Assembly (NCBI RefSeq): GCF_004358205.1
Contig: NZ_SMYO01000002.1
Span: forward strand, 248,001-312,000
Length of the DNA stretch: 64,000 nt
DNA from: Bacillus salipaludis
GTDB taxonomy: Bacteria > Bacillota > Bacilli > Bacillales_B > DSM-18226
Direction of reading: 5' to 3'
The first letter of the stretch is position 1; each line of letters starts with the position of its first letter. Positions 34,171-42,681 of this stretch are shown here, in pieces. Made by a program: the position numbers and the translations under genes. The notes below the pieces were generated by a model. That model had not been told where the DNA came from. It was given only the letters and a program-made list of their open reading frames with translations, and searched no databases.

Positions 34171-36276
34171 ATGAGTAACAACTTGAGATATTTGTTTGAC
34201 CCGGACAGTATAGCGATCATAGGCTGTTCTCCGGACGCCAAAAAGATAGGCGGCAGACCTTTAGATTACTTAATCAAATATGATTATCAAGGAAAAATCT
34301 ATCCAATCAATCCAAACTATCCAGAAATCCGCGGGTTCCAATGCTACGAAAATATTATAAGTGTTCAGGGGGAGATCGACTTAGCGATTATCGCCTTACC
34401 CCAAAAATTAGTGTTGAGTACTTTTAAGTCTTGCATCGAAAAGAAAGTAAAGTCTGTTGTCATATTTAGCGCTGGGTTCTCTGAATTAGGGGAGGAAGGC
34501 AAAAAGGAACAAGAAGAGCTTTCTAGGCTGGCTAAGGAAAACAATATTCGTGTCTTAGGTCCAAACTGCTTAGGTTTATTTAATGTAAGTAAAGGGATGT
34601 ATGCGACCTTTTCAACCATCTTAGAAGAAGAGGAACCGATTCAGGGCGGTAATATCGGTTTTGTCAGCCAAAGTGGAGCGTTCGGTTCCCACGTCTTTAC
34701 ATTAGCCAGACAGCATCATATTGGGTTTAGTCATTTTATTGCTACTGGAAATGAGAGTGATATTGATGTAGCAGACTGTATTCAATATTTGGCTGAGGAC
34801 GAACAAACGAAGGTGATTGCCTGCTACATTGAAGGAGCGAAAGACGGGAAGAAATTAACCCAAGCTTTAAAACTGGCTAAACAAAAGAATAAGCCAGTTG
34901 TCGTTTTAAAAGTGGGCAAATCGGATGCTGGAATGAAAGCAGCGATGTCCCATACCGGTTCCATGGTTGGTTCTGATGCCGTATATGATACCATTTTTAG
35001 TCAATATGGGGCTTACCGGGCAAATACCATTGATGAGTTTATTGATATTGCCCAGGCCTTTTCAAAATTGCCGGTTGTCGACGGTAACCGAGTGGCGATT
35101 TTCACAATTTCAGGCGGAGTGGGCATCATGCTAGCGGATCAAGCCATGGAAAATGGACTCGTCTTACCAGAAACACCAGAGGATATCCAAAAAAGATTAA
35201 AAGAAATGCTTCCAATTGCGAGTGTTAAAAATCCGCTCGATACAACGGCCCAAATCTCCTATATGCCTACATTGCTGGAAGACTTTATGGAGGCGGTTCT
35301 AGAAAGCGGCCACTATGATTCAGCTATTGTATTTTTGGGTTTTGCTGGCTTAAAGACGGACTCATTAAACGCGAGAATTAAATCACTTCTCAAAGTAAAG
35401 GCGAAGTTCCCGCAGATTCCTCTCGTTACCGTGACGTTAAATAATCCAAGCTCCAAGAAGATACTTTCTGATTCTGGATTAGTCGTCAACGAAGACCCGA
35501 CGAGGGCGGTAAAAATGCTGTCCGCATTAGTTCAATTAGGCAAAACCATGAAAAGGGAAGCAGTGGAGAGTCAAAGAGATACCAGGGAAGTAAGCCTGAA
35601 AAGCTTCATTTTGAATGATTCAAAGGAATTGACTGAATATACAAGTAAGAAAGTGATTGCGAAATATGATCTGCCAGTTACGCAGGAACAACTGGCACAA
35701 AATGCACAGGAAGCAGTACAGTACGCAGAGCGTATCGGTTATCCGGTAGTTTTAAAAGGGATGTCCCCTCAGATTTTACATAAAACCGAAAAAGGGTTAG
35801 TTCTCTTACATCTAAAAGATTCCAAAGAAGTGGAAGAAGGTTTTACTAGATTAAAAGAAATCATTGATGAAACCGAAAATGCCACATTTGAAGGTGTATT
35901 AATTCAAGAAATGGTCACAGAAAAATCGGTTGAGATGTACGTTGGTTCCAAAAAGGATCCGGTTTTTGGACAAATGATCCTTGTGGGATTAGGCGGGATT
36001 TATATAGAAGTATTCAAAGATGTTGCAATGAGAAAAGCGCCTGTATCAGTGGAAATAGCTGCAGAAATGATAGAGGAATTAAAATCGAGTGCCATGCTCA
36101 AGGAGTTTAGAGGAAATTCTGCGTATGATGTAACCGCTTTAAGTAAATTTGTTTCAAAATTCAGCTACTTTATTGATGCATTCGAAGAGATCGAAGAAAT
36201 TGACCTTAATCCTACACTGGTTTTCAAGGAAACCAAAGGGGTTAAAGTGGTAGATGCATTGATGAAGTTGGTCTAA
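34171..36276 (+). CDS. ADP-forming acyl-CoA synthetase (fused alpha-beta, acetate-CoA ligase type)
   Basis: A 701-residue single-chain enzyme. CoA-binding domain (FDPDSIAIIGCSPDAKKIGG), succinyl-CoA ligase-like domains with VLGPNCLGLFN, GFVSQSGAFG and the phospho-His region AAMSHTGSMVGSD, then an ATP-grasp domain from about residue 480 (YPVVLKGMSPQILHKTEKG, QEMVTEKSVEMYVGSKKDP, GLGGIYIEVFKDVAMRKAPV). It converts acid + CoA + ATP to acyl-CoA + ADP + Pi through a phosphohistidine, a reversible and energy-saving activation. It is the first gene behind P2. The acyl substrate is unknown. Confidence 0.93.
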   Translation: MSNNLRYLFDPDSIAIIGCSPDAKKIGGRPLDYLIKYDYQGKIYPINPNYPEIRGFQCYENIISVQGEIDLAIIALPQKLVLSTFKSCIEKKVKSVVIFSAGFSELGEEGKKEQEELSRLAKENNIRVLGPNCLGLFNVSKGMYATFSTILEEEEPIQGGNIGFVSQSGAFGSHVFTLARQHHIGFSHFIATGNESDIDVADCIQYLAEDEQTKVIACYIEGAKDGKKLTQALKLAKQKNKPVVVLKVGKSDAGMKAAMSHTGSMVGSDAVYDTIFSQYGAYRANTIDEFIDIAQAFSKLPVVDGNRVAIFTISGGVGIMLADQAMENGLVLPETPEDIQKRLKEMLPIASVKNPLDTTAQISYMPTLLEDFMEAVLESGHYDSAIVFLGFAGLKTDSLNARIKSLLKVKAKFPQIPLVTVTLNNPSSKKILSDSGLVVNEDPTRAVKMLSALVQLGKTMKREAVESQRDTREVSLKSFILNDSKELTEYTSKKVIAKYDLPVTQEQLAQNAQEAVQYAERIGYPVVLKGMSPQILHKTEKGLVLLHLKDSKEVEEGFTRLKEIIDETENATFEGVLIQEMVTEKSVEMYVGSKKDPVFGQMILVGLGGIYIEVFKDVAMRKAPVSVEIAAEMIEELKSSAMLKEFRGNSAYDVTALSKFVSKFSYFIDAFEEIEEIDLNPTLVFKETKGVKVVDALMKLV

Positions 36277-36313
36277 AACGAACGAATATTCTAGGTTAGA
36301 CGGAGGGGTTAAA

Positions 36314-37087
36314 GTGGGGAGATTGGCAGAAGAGATTGCTGTTGTAACAGGATCTGCTGGAGGAATCGGTTTTGGGATTGCACAGGCTTTTCTTCAAGAG
36401 GGGGCAAAGGTTTGCTTGAACGACGTCAATGAAACGCTGCTGAAACAATCGTTTGAAACGTTGGCTGCTGAATTCGGCAGTGAAAAGGTTACCTATTATA
36501 CAGGCAGTGTCGGCAGCAGCGAGGATGCTTACGGCATGGTGGAACATGCGGTAAAAACGTTCGGCACATTGACGATTGCAGTGAACAATGCCGGCGGAGC
36601 GCTCGGAACACCGCTAGATTTTGAACAATTGACAGCGGAAGACTGGGACAAGGTGATGGGTGTCAACTTGAGGGGAACCTTCCTTGTGTCCCAGGCGGCA
36701 GTTGCGGTTATGAAAGAAAACAAACGCGGAAGTATTGTCAACATGTCGTCCGTGACTGCGAAAAAAGGAATGAAGACCGCCAATGCCGCTTATGCCACTT
36801 CGAAAGGCGGTATTGCAACCTTTACACGCAAGCTTGCCTACGATGTGGGCCATTACGGCATCCGTGTGAATGCGATTGCACCCGGAAGTATCGTTAGCGG
36901 TGAAAAGATGAGGAAACTTCATGCAAATAATGCAGAAGCGGTAAAAAAATTCCGCGAAGAACTGCTCGTTCCTTTCGTAGGAGAGCCGATTGACATCGCC
37001 AACGCCGCAGTATTCCTAGCCTCAAACGAAGCCCGTTACATCACGGGCGAAGTAATGGAAATCAACGGCGGAGTCTACATGGGGTAA
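36314..37087 (+). CDS. Short-chain dehydrogenase/reductase (SDR)
   Basis: A 257-residue classical SDR from a GTG at 36314 after GGAGGGG. Cofactor motif TGSAGGIGFG, NNAGG, catalytic Ser in NMSSVTAKKG and YATSK, and the C-terminal IAPGSIVSG and RYITGEVMEINGG. Lysine and tyrosine of the active site are intact. It likely oxidises a 3-hydroxyacyl-CoA or cyclic alcohol intermediate. It sits between the acyl-CoA synthetase and an acyl-CoA dehydrogenase; a 128-bp dispersed element follows it. Confidence 0.92.
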   Translation: MGRLAEEIAVVTGSAGGIGFGIAQAFLQEGAKVCLNDVNETLLKQSFETLAAEFGSEKVTYYTGSVGSSEDAYGMVEHAVKTFGTLTIAVNNAGGALGTPLDFEQLTAEDWDKVMGVNLRGTFLVSQAAVAVMKENKRGSIVNMSSVTAKKGMKTANAAYATSKGGIATFTRKLAYDVGHYGIRVNAIAPGSIVSGEKMRKLHANNAEAVKKFREELLVPFVGEPIDIANAAVFLASNEARYITGEVMEINGGVYMG

Positions 37088-37408
37088 TGATTAGTTGAAA
37101 CACGAAACAAAGCGTGTTGGATAAAAGTAAAGGCCTTTTACTAAAAGATTGCTGTTTTTGACATAGGTTTGGGTAAAGACAAACCTTCAATTAATAAAGT
37201 TGATTGGAGCGGAAGGTGCGAGACTCCTGCGGGAGCAGCGGGACAGGTGAGACCCCCAGGAGCAAGGCGACGAGGAGGCTCACCGCCCGCCCCGCGGAAA
37301 GCGAGCATCCTGGAGAGGAAATCAACCACTATTGTGAAAGAAACGAAGTTTACGAAAACAGCCTATAAAAAAGAGCCAAAGTAAAAAATCAAATTGGAGG
37401 AAGCATTC
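37088..37408. other. Intergenic region with dispersed element
   Basis: Apart from the 128-bp element listed separately, it holds only short AT-rich flanks and the ribosome binding site (TTGGAGG) of the next gene. The reading frames that cross the element are not supported as genes. Confidence 0.7.
37199..37326. repeat. 128-bp Bacillaceae-type dispersed element
   Basis: GTTGATTGGAGCG at the left and AAATCAAC at the right form terminal inverted repeats. The GC-rich interior contains GACTCCTGCGGGAGCAGCGG, ACAGGTGAGACC and GAGGAGGCTCACCGCCCGCC, with pairing CCTGCGGGAG / CTCACC arms. Such elements are familiar as non-coding intergenic repeats in Bacillaceae genomes. Base composition is far above the flanks. 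An internally deleted copy lies at 38685-38720. Confidence 0.88.
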
Positions 37409-38647
37409 ATGTTGAATTTTAATCCATCAGAAGAAACGGTCGAAATTATTAATGGACTAAAAAGATTTATTGATAAAGTAGTCATCCCATTGGAGGATGA
37501 AAATTCAGAGTTACTCTATAATGAGCGAAATTATTATCTAGAAAATGGAAAGCGCCACCCAAAGGTAGAGGAATTAAGAAAAAAAGTCAGAATGGAATCG
37601 GCAAAAGCGGGATTTTACAACATGTTTGGAGCGCAGGAACTTGGGGGAGAAGAACTTGGCCCGGTTACATCCTTATTAGTTCAAGAGGCCATTGGCAAGA
37701 ACTATCCAAATCGAAAATTGATCGAAACAGTCGTCATCCCTTCCCCCTTTACAAATGGTTTAACACCGGTATTAAACGGTTTGAAACAAGAACTAAAAGA
37801 TCAATACTTGGAAGGAATTCGAACCGGTGAGAAGACGCTTTGTTTTGGTTTAACAGAACCCGATGCTGGATCAGATGTATGGGGAATCAAAACGAAAGCA
37901 GTGAAAGACGGAAACGAATGGGTCATAAATGGTACAAAACAATGGATCACCAATTCTCCATATGCCGATTATTGTATGTTATTTGCCGTAACAAATCCAG
38001 ATATGCAAGCAAGCAGAAAGGGCGGAATTACCTGTTTCTTTGTCGATACCAAAAGCGAGGGATTTGACGTAGACTCCGTTGTTCCTGTCATGGGCGAAAT
38101 CGGTGGGGATGCCGGAATTATCAGCATTGAAAATTTACGCGTGCCTGAAGAGAATATCATTGGGGAATTAGATAACGGATTTTCACGGGCAATGAATGGG
38201 ATCAACAATGGCCGGCTTGGAATGAGTGGGAAATGTATTGGTTATGCTCAATGGGCTCTAAAGCAAGCGGTGGACTATGCCAATATCCGCCAGACGTTCG
38301 GAAAGAAAATTGGTGAACACCAAACAATTCAAAATATGTTGGCTGATTGTGCAATGGATATTTACGCTGCCCGCAATATGGCGCTGCATTGTGCTTGGAA
38401 GATTGAAAACTCCAAAAAACAACCGACGAAAGAGATTTCAATGGTCAAAGCTTACTGTACCGAAATGATGGGACGGGTGTATGACAAAGTCATCCAGATT
38501 CATGGAGGAATGGGTCTATCAAATGAACTTAAATTAGAAGCAGGTTATCGCCTGGCAAGAACCCTTCGAATCCCAGACGGAACCTCCGAAATTCATCGAC
38601 GTACCATTGCCAGACGTTTATTAAAAGGGGATTTGAGTTTTAACTAA
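37409..38647 (+). CDS. Acyl-CoA dehydrogenase (ACAD10/11-like)
   Basis: A 412-residue flavoenzyme, start at 37409 (MLNFNPSEETVEI) after TTGGAGGAAG. FAD/substrate motifs GLTEPDAGSDVWGIKT, EWVINGTKQWITNSPYADY, GGMGLSNELKLEAGYR. At the catalytic position the sequence reads RIPDGTSEIHRRTIAR, so Asp stands where the usual catalytic Glu (EGT) is, as in ACAD10/11-type enzymes. It may therefore act on a branched, long or hydroxylated acyl-CoA. It lies in the P2 unit, flanked by a full and a deleted copy of the same dispersed element. Confidence 0.92.
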   Translation: MLNFNPSEETVEIINGLKRFIDKVVIPLEDENSELLYNERNYYLENGKRHPKVEELRKKVRMESAKAGFYNMFGAQELGGEELGPVTSLLVQEAIGKNYPNRKLIETVVIPSPFTNGLTPVLNGLKQELKDQYLEGIRTGEKTLCFGLTEPDAGSDVWGIKTKAVKDGNEWVINGTKQWITNSPYADYCMLFAVTNPDMQASRKGGITCFFVDTKSEGFDVDSVVPVMGEIGGDAGIISIENLRVPEENIIGELDNGFSRAMNGINNGRLGMSGKCIGYAQWALKQAVDYANIRQTFGKKIGEHQTIQNMLADCAMDIYAARNMALHCAWKIENSKKQPTKEISMVKAYCTEMMGRVYDKVIQIHGGMGLSNELKLEAGYRLARTLRIPDGTSEIHRRTIARRLLKGDLSFN

Positions 38648-38684
38648 AGGTTGTATTAAAGAACATTGTTGATTTTTCAACCTA

Positions 38685-38720
38685 GTTGATTGGAGCGAAG
38701 CACCTGAAGCGGAAATCAAC
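38685..38720. repeat. 36-bp miniature of the dispersed element
   Basis: GTTGATTGGAGCG, an internal CAcctga core, then GCGGAAATCAAC. The two termini match those of the 128-bp element at 37199-37326 but the GC-rich interior is missing, so it is a deletion derivative. Confidence 0.8.
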
Positions 38721-38775
38721 AGACAAGGTTAACACAGCCAACCTAAAAATTTCTTGAATTGTGAGGAGGATAAAA

Positions 38776-39570
38776 ATGGCACAACCATGTGTTTTGGTCG
38801 AAAAAAAGGGGCGTATTGCTTATATTATCTTGAATCGTCCCGATAAATTAAATGCCTTGAATCAGCAGCTGTTCACAGAACTTGATAGCGCTTTAGAGGA
38901 TATCGAAAAGGATGATAGCATCAGCGTCGTCATTCTAAAGGGAAGTGGACGTGCATTTAGTGTAGGGTATGATGTCGGCAAATACGCCCATCCTACGGTG
39001 ATGCAAGACCGGGATAAATTAGAGGAGTTTACAAAAAGATGGCTGCGGGTATGGGAATATCCAAAGCCAATCATTGCGCAAGTCCATGGATTTGCTCTGG
39101 CTGGCGGGACACAGCTGCTGGCATCATGTGACTTCGTTATTACCGCAGAAGATGCACAATTTGGGTTTCCATCCTTGCCTCTTGGCGGCGGATTTGTTGG
39201 GATTTATTGGGGGTGGCATGTAGGACCCCAACGGGCAAAATTATTGGATTTAACAGCAGGAAGCAGGATTACAGGGAAAGAGGCCACAGAGTATGGCTTT
39301 GCTGCCCGTTGCTTTAAAGCAGAAGAATTAGAAGAAAAAACGCTCGAGATCGCGCGTGGAATTGCCAAAACCCCACTGGATATCTTGAAATTAAAGAAGA
39401 AGGCGCATAACAGAATGATGGAATTACAAGGTTTCCGGACGGGAGTATTATTCGGACCGGAGCAAGATGCCATTATTCATACCGCAGACGGGATCCAACT
39501 AGTGCGAGATAAGATTGGCGAATTAGGTTTAAAAGGTGCGATTCAGTGGTTCAATGACCAAGAGGTATAA
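38776..39570 (+). CDS. Crotonase-fold protein lacking both catalytic glutamates
   Basis: A 264-residue member of the enoyl-CoA hydratase/isomerase superfamily, start at 38776 after GAGGAGG. The fold markers are clear (IILNRPDKLNALNQ, GRAFSVGYDV, GFALAGGTQLLASCDF). But Glu is replaced by Gln113 in GGTQLLA and by Ser133 in FPSLPLGG, so hydration by the usual Glu pair is not possible. It might be an isomerase, hydrolase or ring-opening enzyme, or act in another way. It is co-transcribed with dehydrogenase and SDR genes. Confidence 0.88.
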   Translation: MAQPCVLVEKKGRIAYIILNRPDKLNALNQQLFTELDSALEDIEKDDSISVVILKGSGRAFSVGYDVGKYAHPTVMQDRDKLEEFTKRWLRVWEYPKPIIAQVHGFALAGGTQLLASCDFVITAEDAQFGFPSLPLGGGFVGIYWGWHVGPQRAKLLDLTAGSRITGKEATEYGFAARCFKAEELEEKTLEIARGIAKTPLDILKLKKKAHNRMMELQGFRTGVLFGPEQDAIIHTADGIQLVRDKIGELGLKGAIQWFNDQEV

Positions 39571-39590
39571 ACTGGCAGGGGGGACCGCTC

Positions 39591-40352
39591 ATGGAGATGC
39601 TTGAAGGGAAGGTTGCCATTGTTACAGGCGGGGCAAGAGGGATTGGTCTAGCCACTGTAAGGCAATTACTTTTGCAAGGAGCAAAGGTCGCTATTTTTGA
39701 TTTATTAGAAGGCGTAAAAGAACAATTTGCGGATTATGAAGATCATATTTTAGAGATTCCAGTCGATATCCGAAATGATGGTGATGTAAAAAAGGCTGTA
39801 GAACTTGTAGAAGAAAAGTTTAATAGAATTGATATTTTAATAAATAATGCTGGGATTCTACAAGACAATTTTATTGAAGAGATGACGGAGGAAGAATGGG
39901 ATCAAGTCATCGATATCAATCTCAAAGGCAGTTTTAACTGCTGTAAAGCCGTTACTCCCTATATGAAGAGACAACAATATGGAAAAATGGTATTGGTTTC
40001 TTCCCTTGCCGCATTAGGGACCAAAGGTAGAGTAAACTATGCTGCATCCAAAGCAGGAATTCAAGGAATGACCAGAGCTTTAGCGGTGGAACTTGGCCAT
40101 TCCGGAATTCTGGTGAATGCTGTCGCTCCAGGATTCATCGAAACCGACATGAGCAGGGTATCTGAAACGTCTGCGGGGAAAAGAGGGATTGCTGATTTCG
40201 ACTCATTTAAGAAAGCGGTGATCACAAAAAATCCTGTGCAACGATTAGGCAAGCCTGAAGATGTTGCGAATGTAATCGAATTTTTAGCCTCCGATAAGTC
40301 TGCCTATGTAACAGGTCAGATCATTTATGTATCGGGATCGCCTGGTATGTAA
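39591..40352 (+). CDS. SDR family oxidoreductase (FabG-like)
   Basis: A 253-residue classical SDR: TGGARGIGLAT cofactor loop, NNAGILQDNF, VSSLAALGTKGRVNYAASK with the Ser-Tyr-Lys triad, and NAVAPGFIETDM. FabG-like sequence and position suggest oxidation or reduction of a 3-hydroxy/oxoacyl-CoA or an alcohol in the P2 pathway. The start (MEMLEGKVAIVTGG) follows a GGGGGG ribosome binding site. The gene begins 20 bp after the crotonase gene. Confidence 0.93.
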   Translation: MEMLEGKVAIVTGGARGIGLATVRQLLLQGAKVAIFDLLEGVKEQFADYEDHILEIPVDIRNDGDVKKAVELVEEKFNRIDILINNAGILQDNFIEEMTEEEWDQVIDINLKGSFNCCKAVTPYMKRQQYGKMVLVSSLAALGTKGRVNYAASKAGIQGMTRALAVELGHSGILVNAVAPGFIETDMSRVSETSAGKRGIADFDSFKKAVITKNPVQRLGKPEDVANVIEFLASDKSAYVTGQIIYVSGSPGM

Positions 40353-40378
40353 ATACAAAATAGGAGAGAGGTGTAAAA

Positions 40379-41095
40379 ATGAATAAGTCAGGTTATTGGA
40401 ATTCCACCTTAGATTATTTGTTGGAGCAGGATCCCGAGTTTTTTGAAATATACAAAAAGTTCGTTTCCTCTCCTTATAAAAATAACGTACTTGACGCAAA
40501 ATCAAGAGAATTAATCAATATTGCCTTAAGCGCCTCACCCACTTGTCTTGGTAAAGAAACACTAAAAATCCATATGGAAAATGCCGTTACCCATGGAGCC
40601 ACAGAAAAGGAAATTTTAGAAGTTTTAAAACTTGTAAGTGTTCTAGGAATGCATACTTGTTCAGTGGGGGTTCCAATTCTAAGTGAAGAAAGTGAACAAT
40701 ATAGGAAGCGGCCGGCCGAGCCGGACCTGAATCACAACCAGAAGAAATTAAAGGAAAGCTTTATCGATAAGATGGGCTACTGGAATACATTTCGAGATAT
40801 TCTCTTAGCTAATGATGAGTACTTTTTTGAAAGTTATTTTGACTATCTGACCAATCCTTGGGAAACAGAAGTATTAAGTTCAAAATTAAAAGAGTTCATT
40901 TATATTGCAATTGATAGTTCAACCACCCATTTATTTGATGTAGGAATAAGAGTTCATATCCGTAATGCCTTAAAATGCGGAGCAACCTTCGAAGAGATCA
41001 TGGACGTTTTCAAACTAACCAGTGCACAAGGTGTAAATACTTTTTATGTGAGTATCCCCATCTTAAAAGAAGTTCTATCTTCAAAGGGTGAATAA
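40379..41095 (+). CDS. Tandem carboxymuconolactone decarboxylase (CMD/AhpD)-like protein
   Basis: A 238-residue protein of two similar CMD domains (about 1-110 and 125-238), both with the pattern GYWN, then AKSRELINIAL / SKLKEFIYIAI, then HMENAVTHGATEKEILEVLKL / HIRNALKCGATFEEIMDVFKL. AhpD-type CxxC motifs are missing, so a thiol peroxidase activity is unlikely. CMD-fold proteins include lactone/acid decarboxylases and proteins of unknown function. It ends the P2 unit. Confidence 0.85.
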   Translation: MNKSGYWNSTLDYLLEQDPEFFEIYKKFVSSPYKNNVLDAKSRELINIALSASPTCLGKETLKIHMENAVTHGATEKEILEVLKLVSVLGMHTCSVGVPILSEESEQYRKRPAEPDLNHNQKKLKESFIDKMGYWNTFRDILLANDEYFFESYFDYLTNPWETEVLSSKLKEFIYIAIDSSTTHLFDVGIRVHIRNALKCGATFEEIMDVFKLTSAQGVNTFYVSIPILKEVLSSKGE

Positions 41096-41140
41096 AAAAA
41101 AGAATCCGATAATGGATTGCTTAAAACCATGTCAGTGATA

Positions 41141-41291
41141 GTTTCGAAATTGAAACATAGATGTTTCAAAAATGCAACGTTTTATCTTGGTGAAATTTCA
41201 GATAAAATAGTTAGGAACAGTCTAAATAGTGTGAATTTAGGCAGGTATATGTCGAACGACTTGCCTTCATATTTTTGGAACGATTCTTGCA
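41141..41291 (+). promoter_or_regulatory. Sigma-54 promoter P3 with paired upstream dyads
   Basis: TTGGAACGATTCTTGCAT has GG at 41277-41278 and GC at 41289-41290. Dyads: GTTTCG-AAAT-TGAAAC (41141-41156, a near-perfect palindrome) and GTTTCA-AAAA-TGCAAC (41163-41178), 22 bp apart. It drives the luciferase-like monooxygenase gene. Confidence 0.92.
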
Positions 41292-41338
41292 TCTAATTTT
41301 TATGAAAATTACTTTTTAATGTAAAGGGGATTTTTTAA

Positions 41339-42403
41339 ATGGCGATTTTAGGAAAAGATATGACATTTGGACTGTTTTTTTTAAACTCTGTGGCACCTTG
41401 GAAAACGGACGCAGAAGAATTACGAGATGGCTTAGAGCAAATTAAGGTAGCAGATAAATTAGGATTTCATTCGGCTTGGATCGCAGAGCATAATGCCCGT
41501 GCATATGGCGTTGTCAGCTCAACTGCCGTCTACTTAGCAGCGGCTGCTGCTCAAACTTCTAATATTATGTTAGGTTCAGCCGTATCTCGTTTACCTATCC
41601 ATCATCCATTACAAGTAGCAGAAGATATGGCATTAGTAGATGTCATCAGTAATGGGAGATTGTATTTGGGAGTTGGGAAAGGATACGATCCATTAGAATT
41701 TGAAGCCTATAACTTTAATTTTGAAGACCGCCATGAAAGATATTTAGAGTCGTTAGATATTCTAACAACTGCATTAAAGAATCATAAGGTTACCTATTCC
41801 GGAAAGTTTTTTGATATAAAAGATATTCCCGTTTACCCTAGACCTGTTCAACCATCAGGACCGCCAATCTTTGTAATGGTATCAGGCAATGATGCTTCCA
41901 TGATCAATGCAGCAAAGCAGGGGCATTCCTTTGTACTGGGTGGAATCACAAATGAAGATACAAAACATAAAATTGATTTATATAAAACGGTAGCTCTGGA
42001 ATCAGGCTTATCACAAGAATATGTGACCGATGCTGTAGCAAGATCAGGCAAATTACTATTCTGTTACGTAGCAGAAACGACTGAGCAAGCCCAAGAAGAG
42101 TATAGACAAGGCCTGGAATGGTATATGAGCGAACGGGATAATCGCCCTACATTCGGAGTCATTGACCGGGAACGAAATATCGATTACGACCGCTTTTTAA
42201 ACATGGACAATACGTTAGTGGGGTCACCGGCAAAAGTCATCGAAGATATTAAACGCTATAAGGAAGTAACCGGTCTGAATAATATCATTTTATGGATGAA
42301 TATTGGCGGACAACCACAGAAACAAGTATTAAAGTCAATGGAACTGTTTTCTGAAAAAGTAATGCCGCATTTTGTTGAAAATGATCAGTTAGTAGTGAAA
42401 TAA
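41339..42403 (+). CDS. Luciferase-like (LLM) flavin-dependent monooxygenase
   Basis: A 354-residue protein of the bacterial luciferase-like TIM-barrel superfamily. Motifs: FGLFFLNSVAPW, ADKLGFHSAWIAEHN, SSTAVYLAAAAAQTSNIMLG, LVDVISNGRLYLGVGKGYDPLEFEAYNF and PPIFVMVSGND. These enzymes use reduced FMN from a separate reductase and O2 to oxygenate their substrate (long-chain aldehydes, alkanesulfonates, cyclic ketones). The gene for an FMN reductase under promoter P5 of the same island is a plausible partner. The first step of the pathway is therefore likely to need O2. Ribosome binding site: AAAGGGGAT. Confidence 0.9.
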   Translation: MAILGKDMTFGLFFLNSVAPWKTDAEELRDGLEQIKVADKLGFHSAWIAEHNARAYGVVSSTAVYLAAAAAQTSNIMLGSAVSRLPIHHPLQVAEDMALVDVISNGRLYLGVGKGYDPLEFEAYNFNFEDRHERYLESLDILTTALKNHKVTYSGKFFDIKDIPVYPRPVQPSGPPIFVMVSGNDASMINAAKQGHSFVLGGITNEDTKHKIDLYKTVALESGLSQEYVTDAVARSGKLLFCYVAETTEQAQEEYRQGLEWYMSERDNRPTFGVIDRERNIDYDRFLNMDNTLVGSPAKVIEDIKRYKEVTGLNNIILWMNIGGQPQKQVLKSMELFSEKVMPHFVENDQLVVK

Positions 42404-42681
42404 AAGCGTTTACAAACTAAATTAAAGCCGTACAGTGACTTTTGACAAACAAAATGCGATTGTGTATCGCGACCTCAAAATGTTGGCTTATACAACTATT
42501 TTATGTAAAAAACCACTTTTTAATATCCTTCATAAAATGACTTTTTCTTGAAGCATTGCTTTTTGGGAAAATTCAGGGGGATATTAGAAAGTGGACAATT
42601 TACGTTGTGATTCAATTTTAAGAAAAAAAGTGATTATTCCTTTTATCGAAATCGCTAGAATGCTAATTTTTGGAGGAAATT
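42404..42681. other. Intergenic region before the phosphotriesterase-like gene
   Basis: A 278-bp AT-rich stretch without a clear terminator. A TTGGCTTATACAACT word looks like a sigma-54 -24 half but has no -12 GC. A TTGACA (42442) with a poor -10 (TATCGC, 17-bp spacing) is the only sigma-A-like candidate. Confidence 0.5.

Noticed and set aside
37169..37384. A 71-residue protein across the 128-bp element
   Set aside because: The frame follows the GC-rich repeat, which is intergenic elsewhere; no ribosome binding site.
42480..42496. A sigma-54 promoter before the phosphotriesterase-like gene (TTGGCTTATACAACT)
   Set aside because: There is no GC at the -12 position and no upstream dyads.
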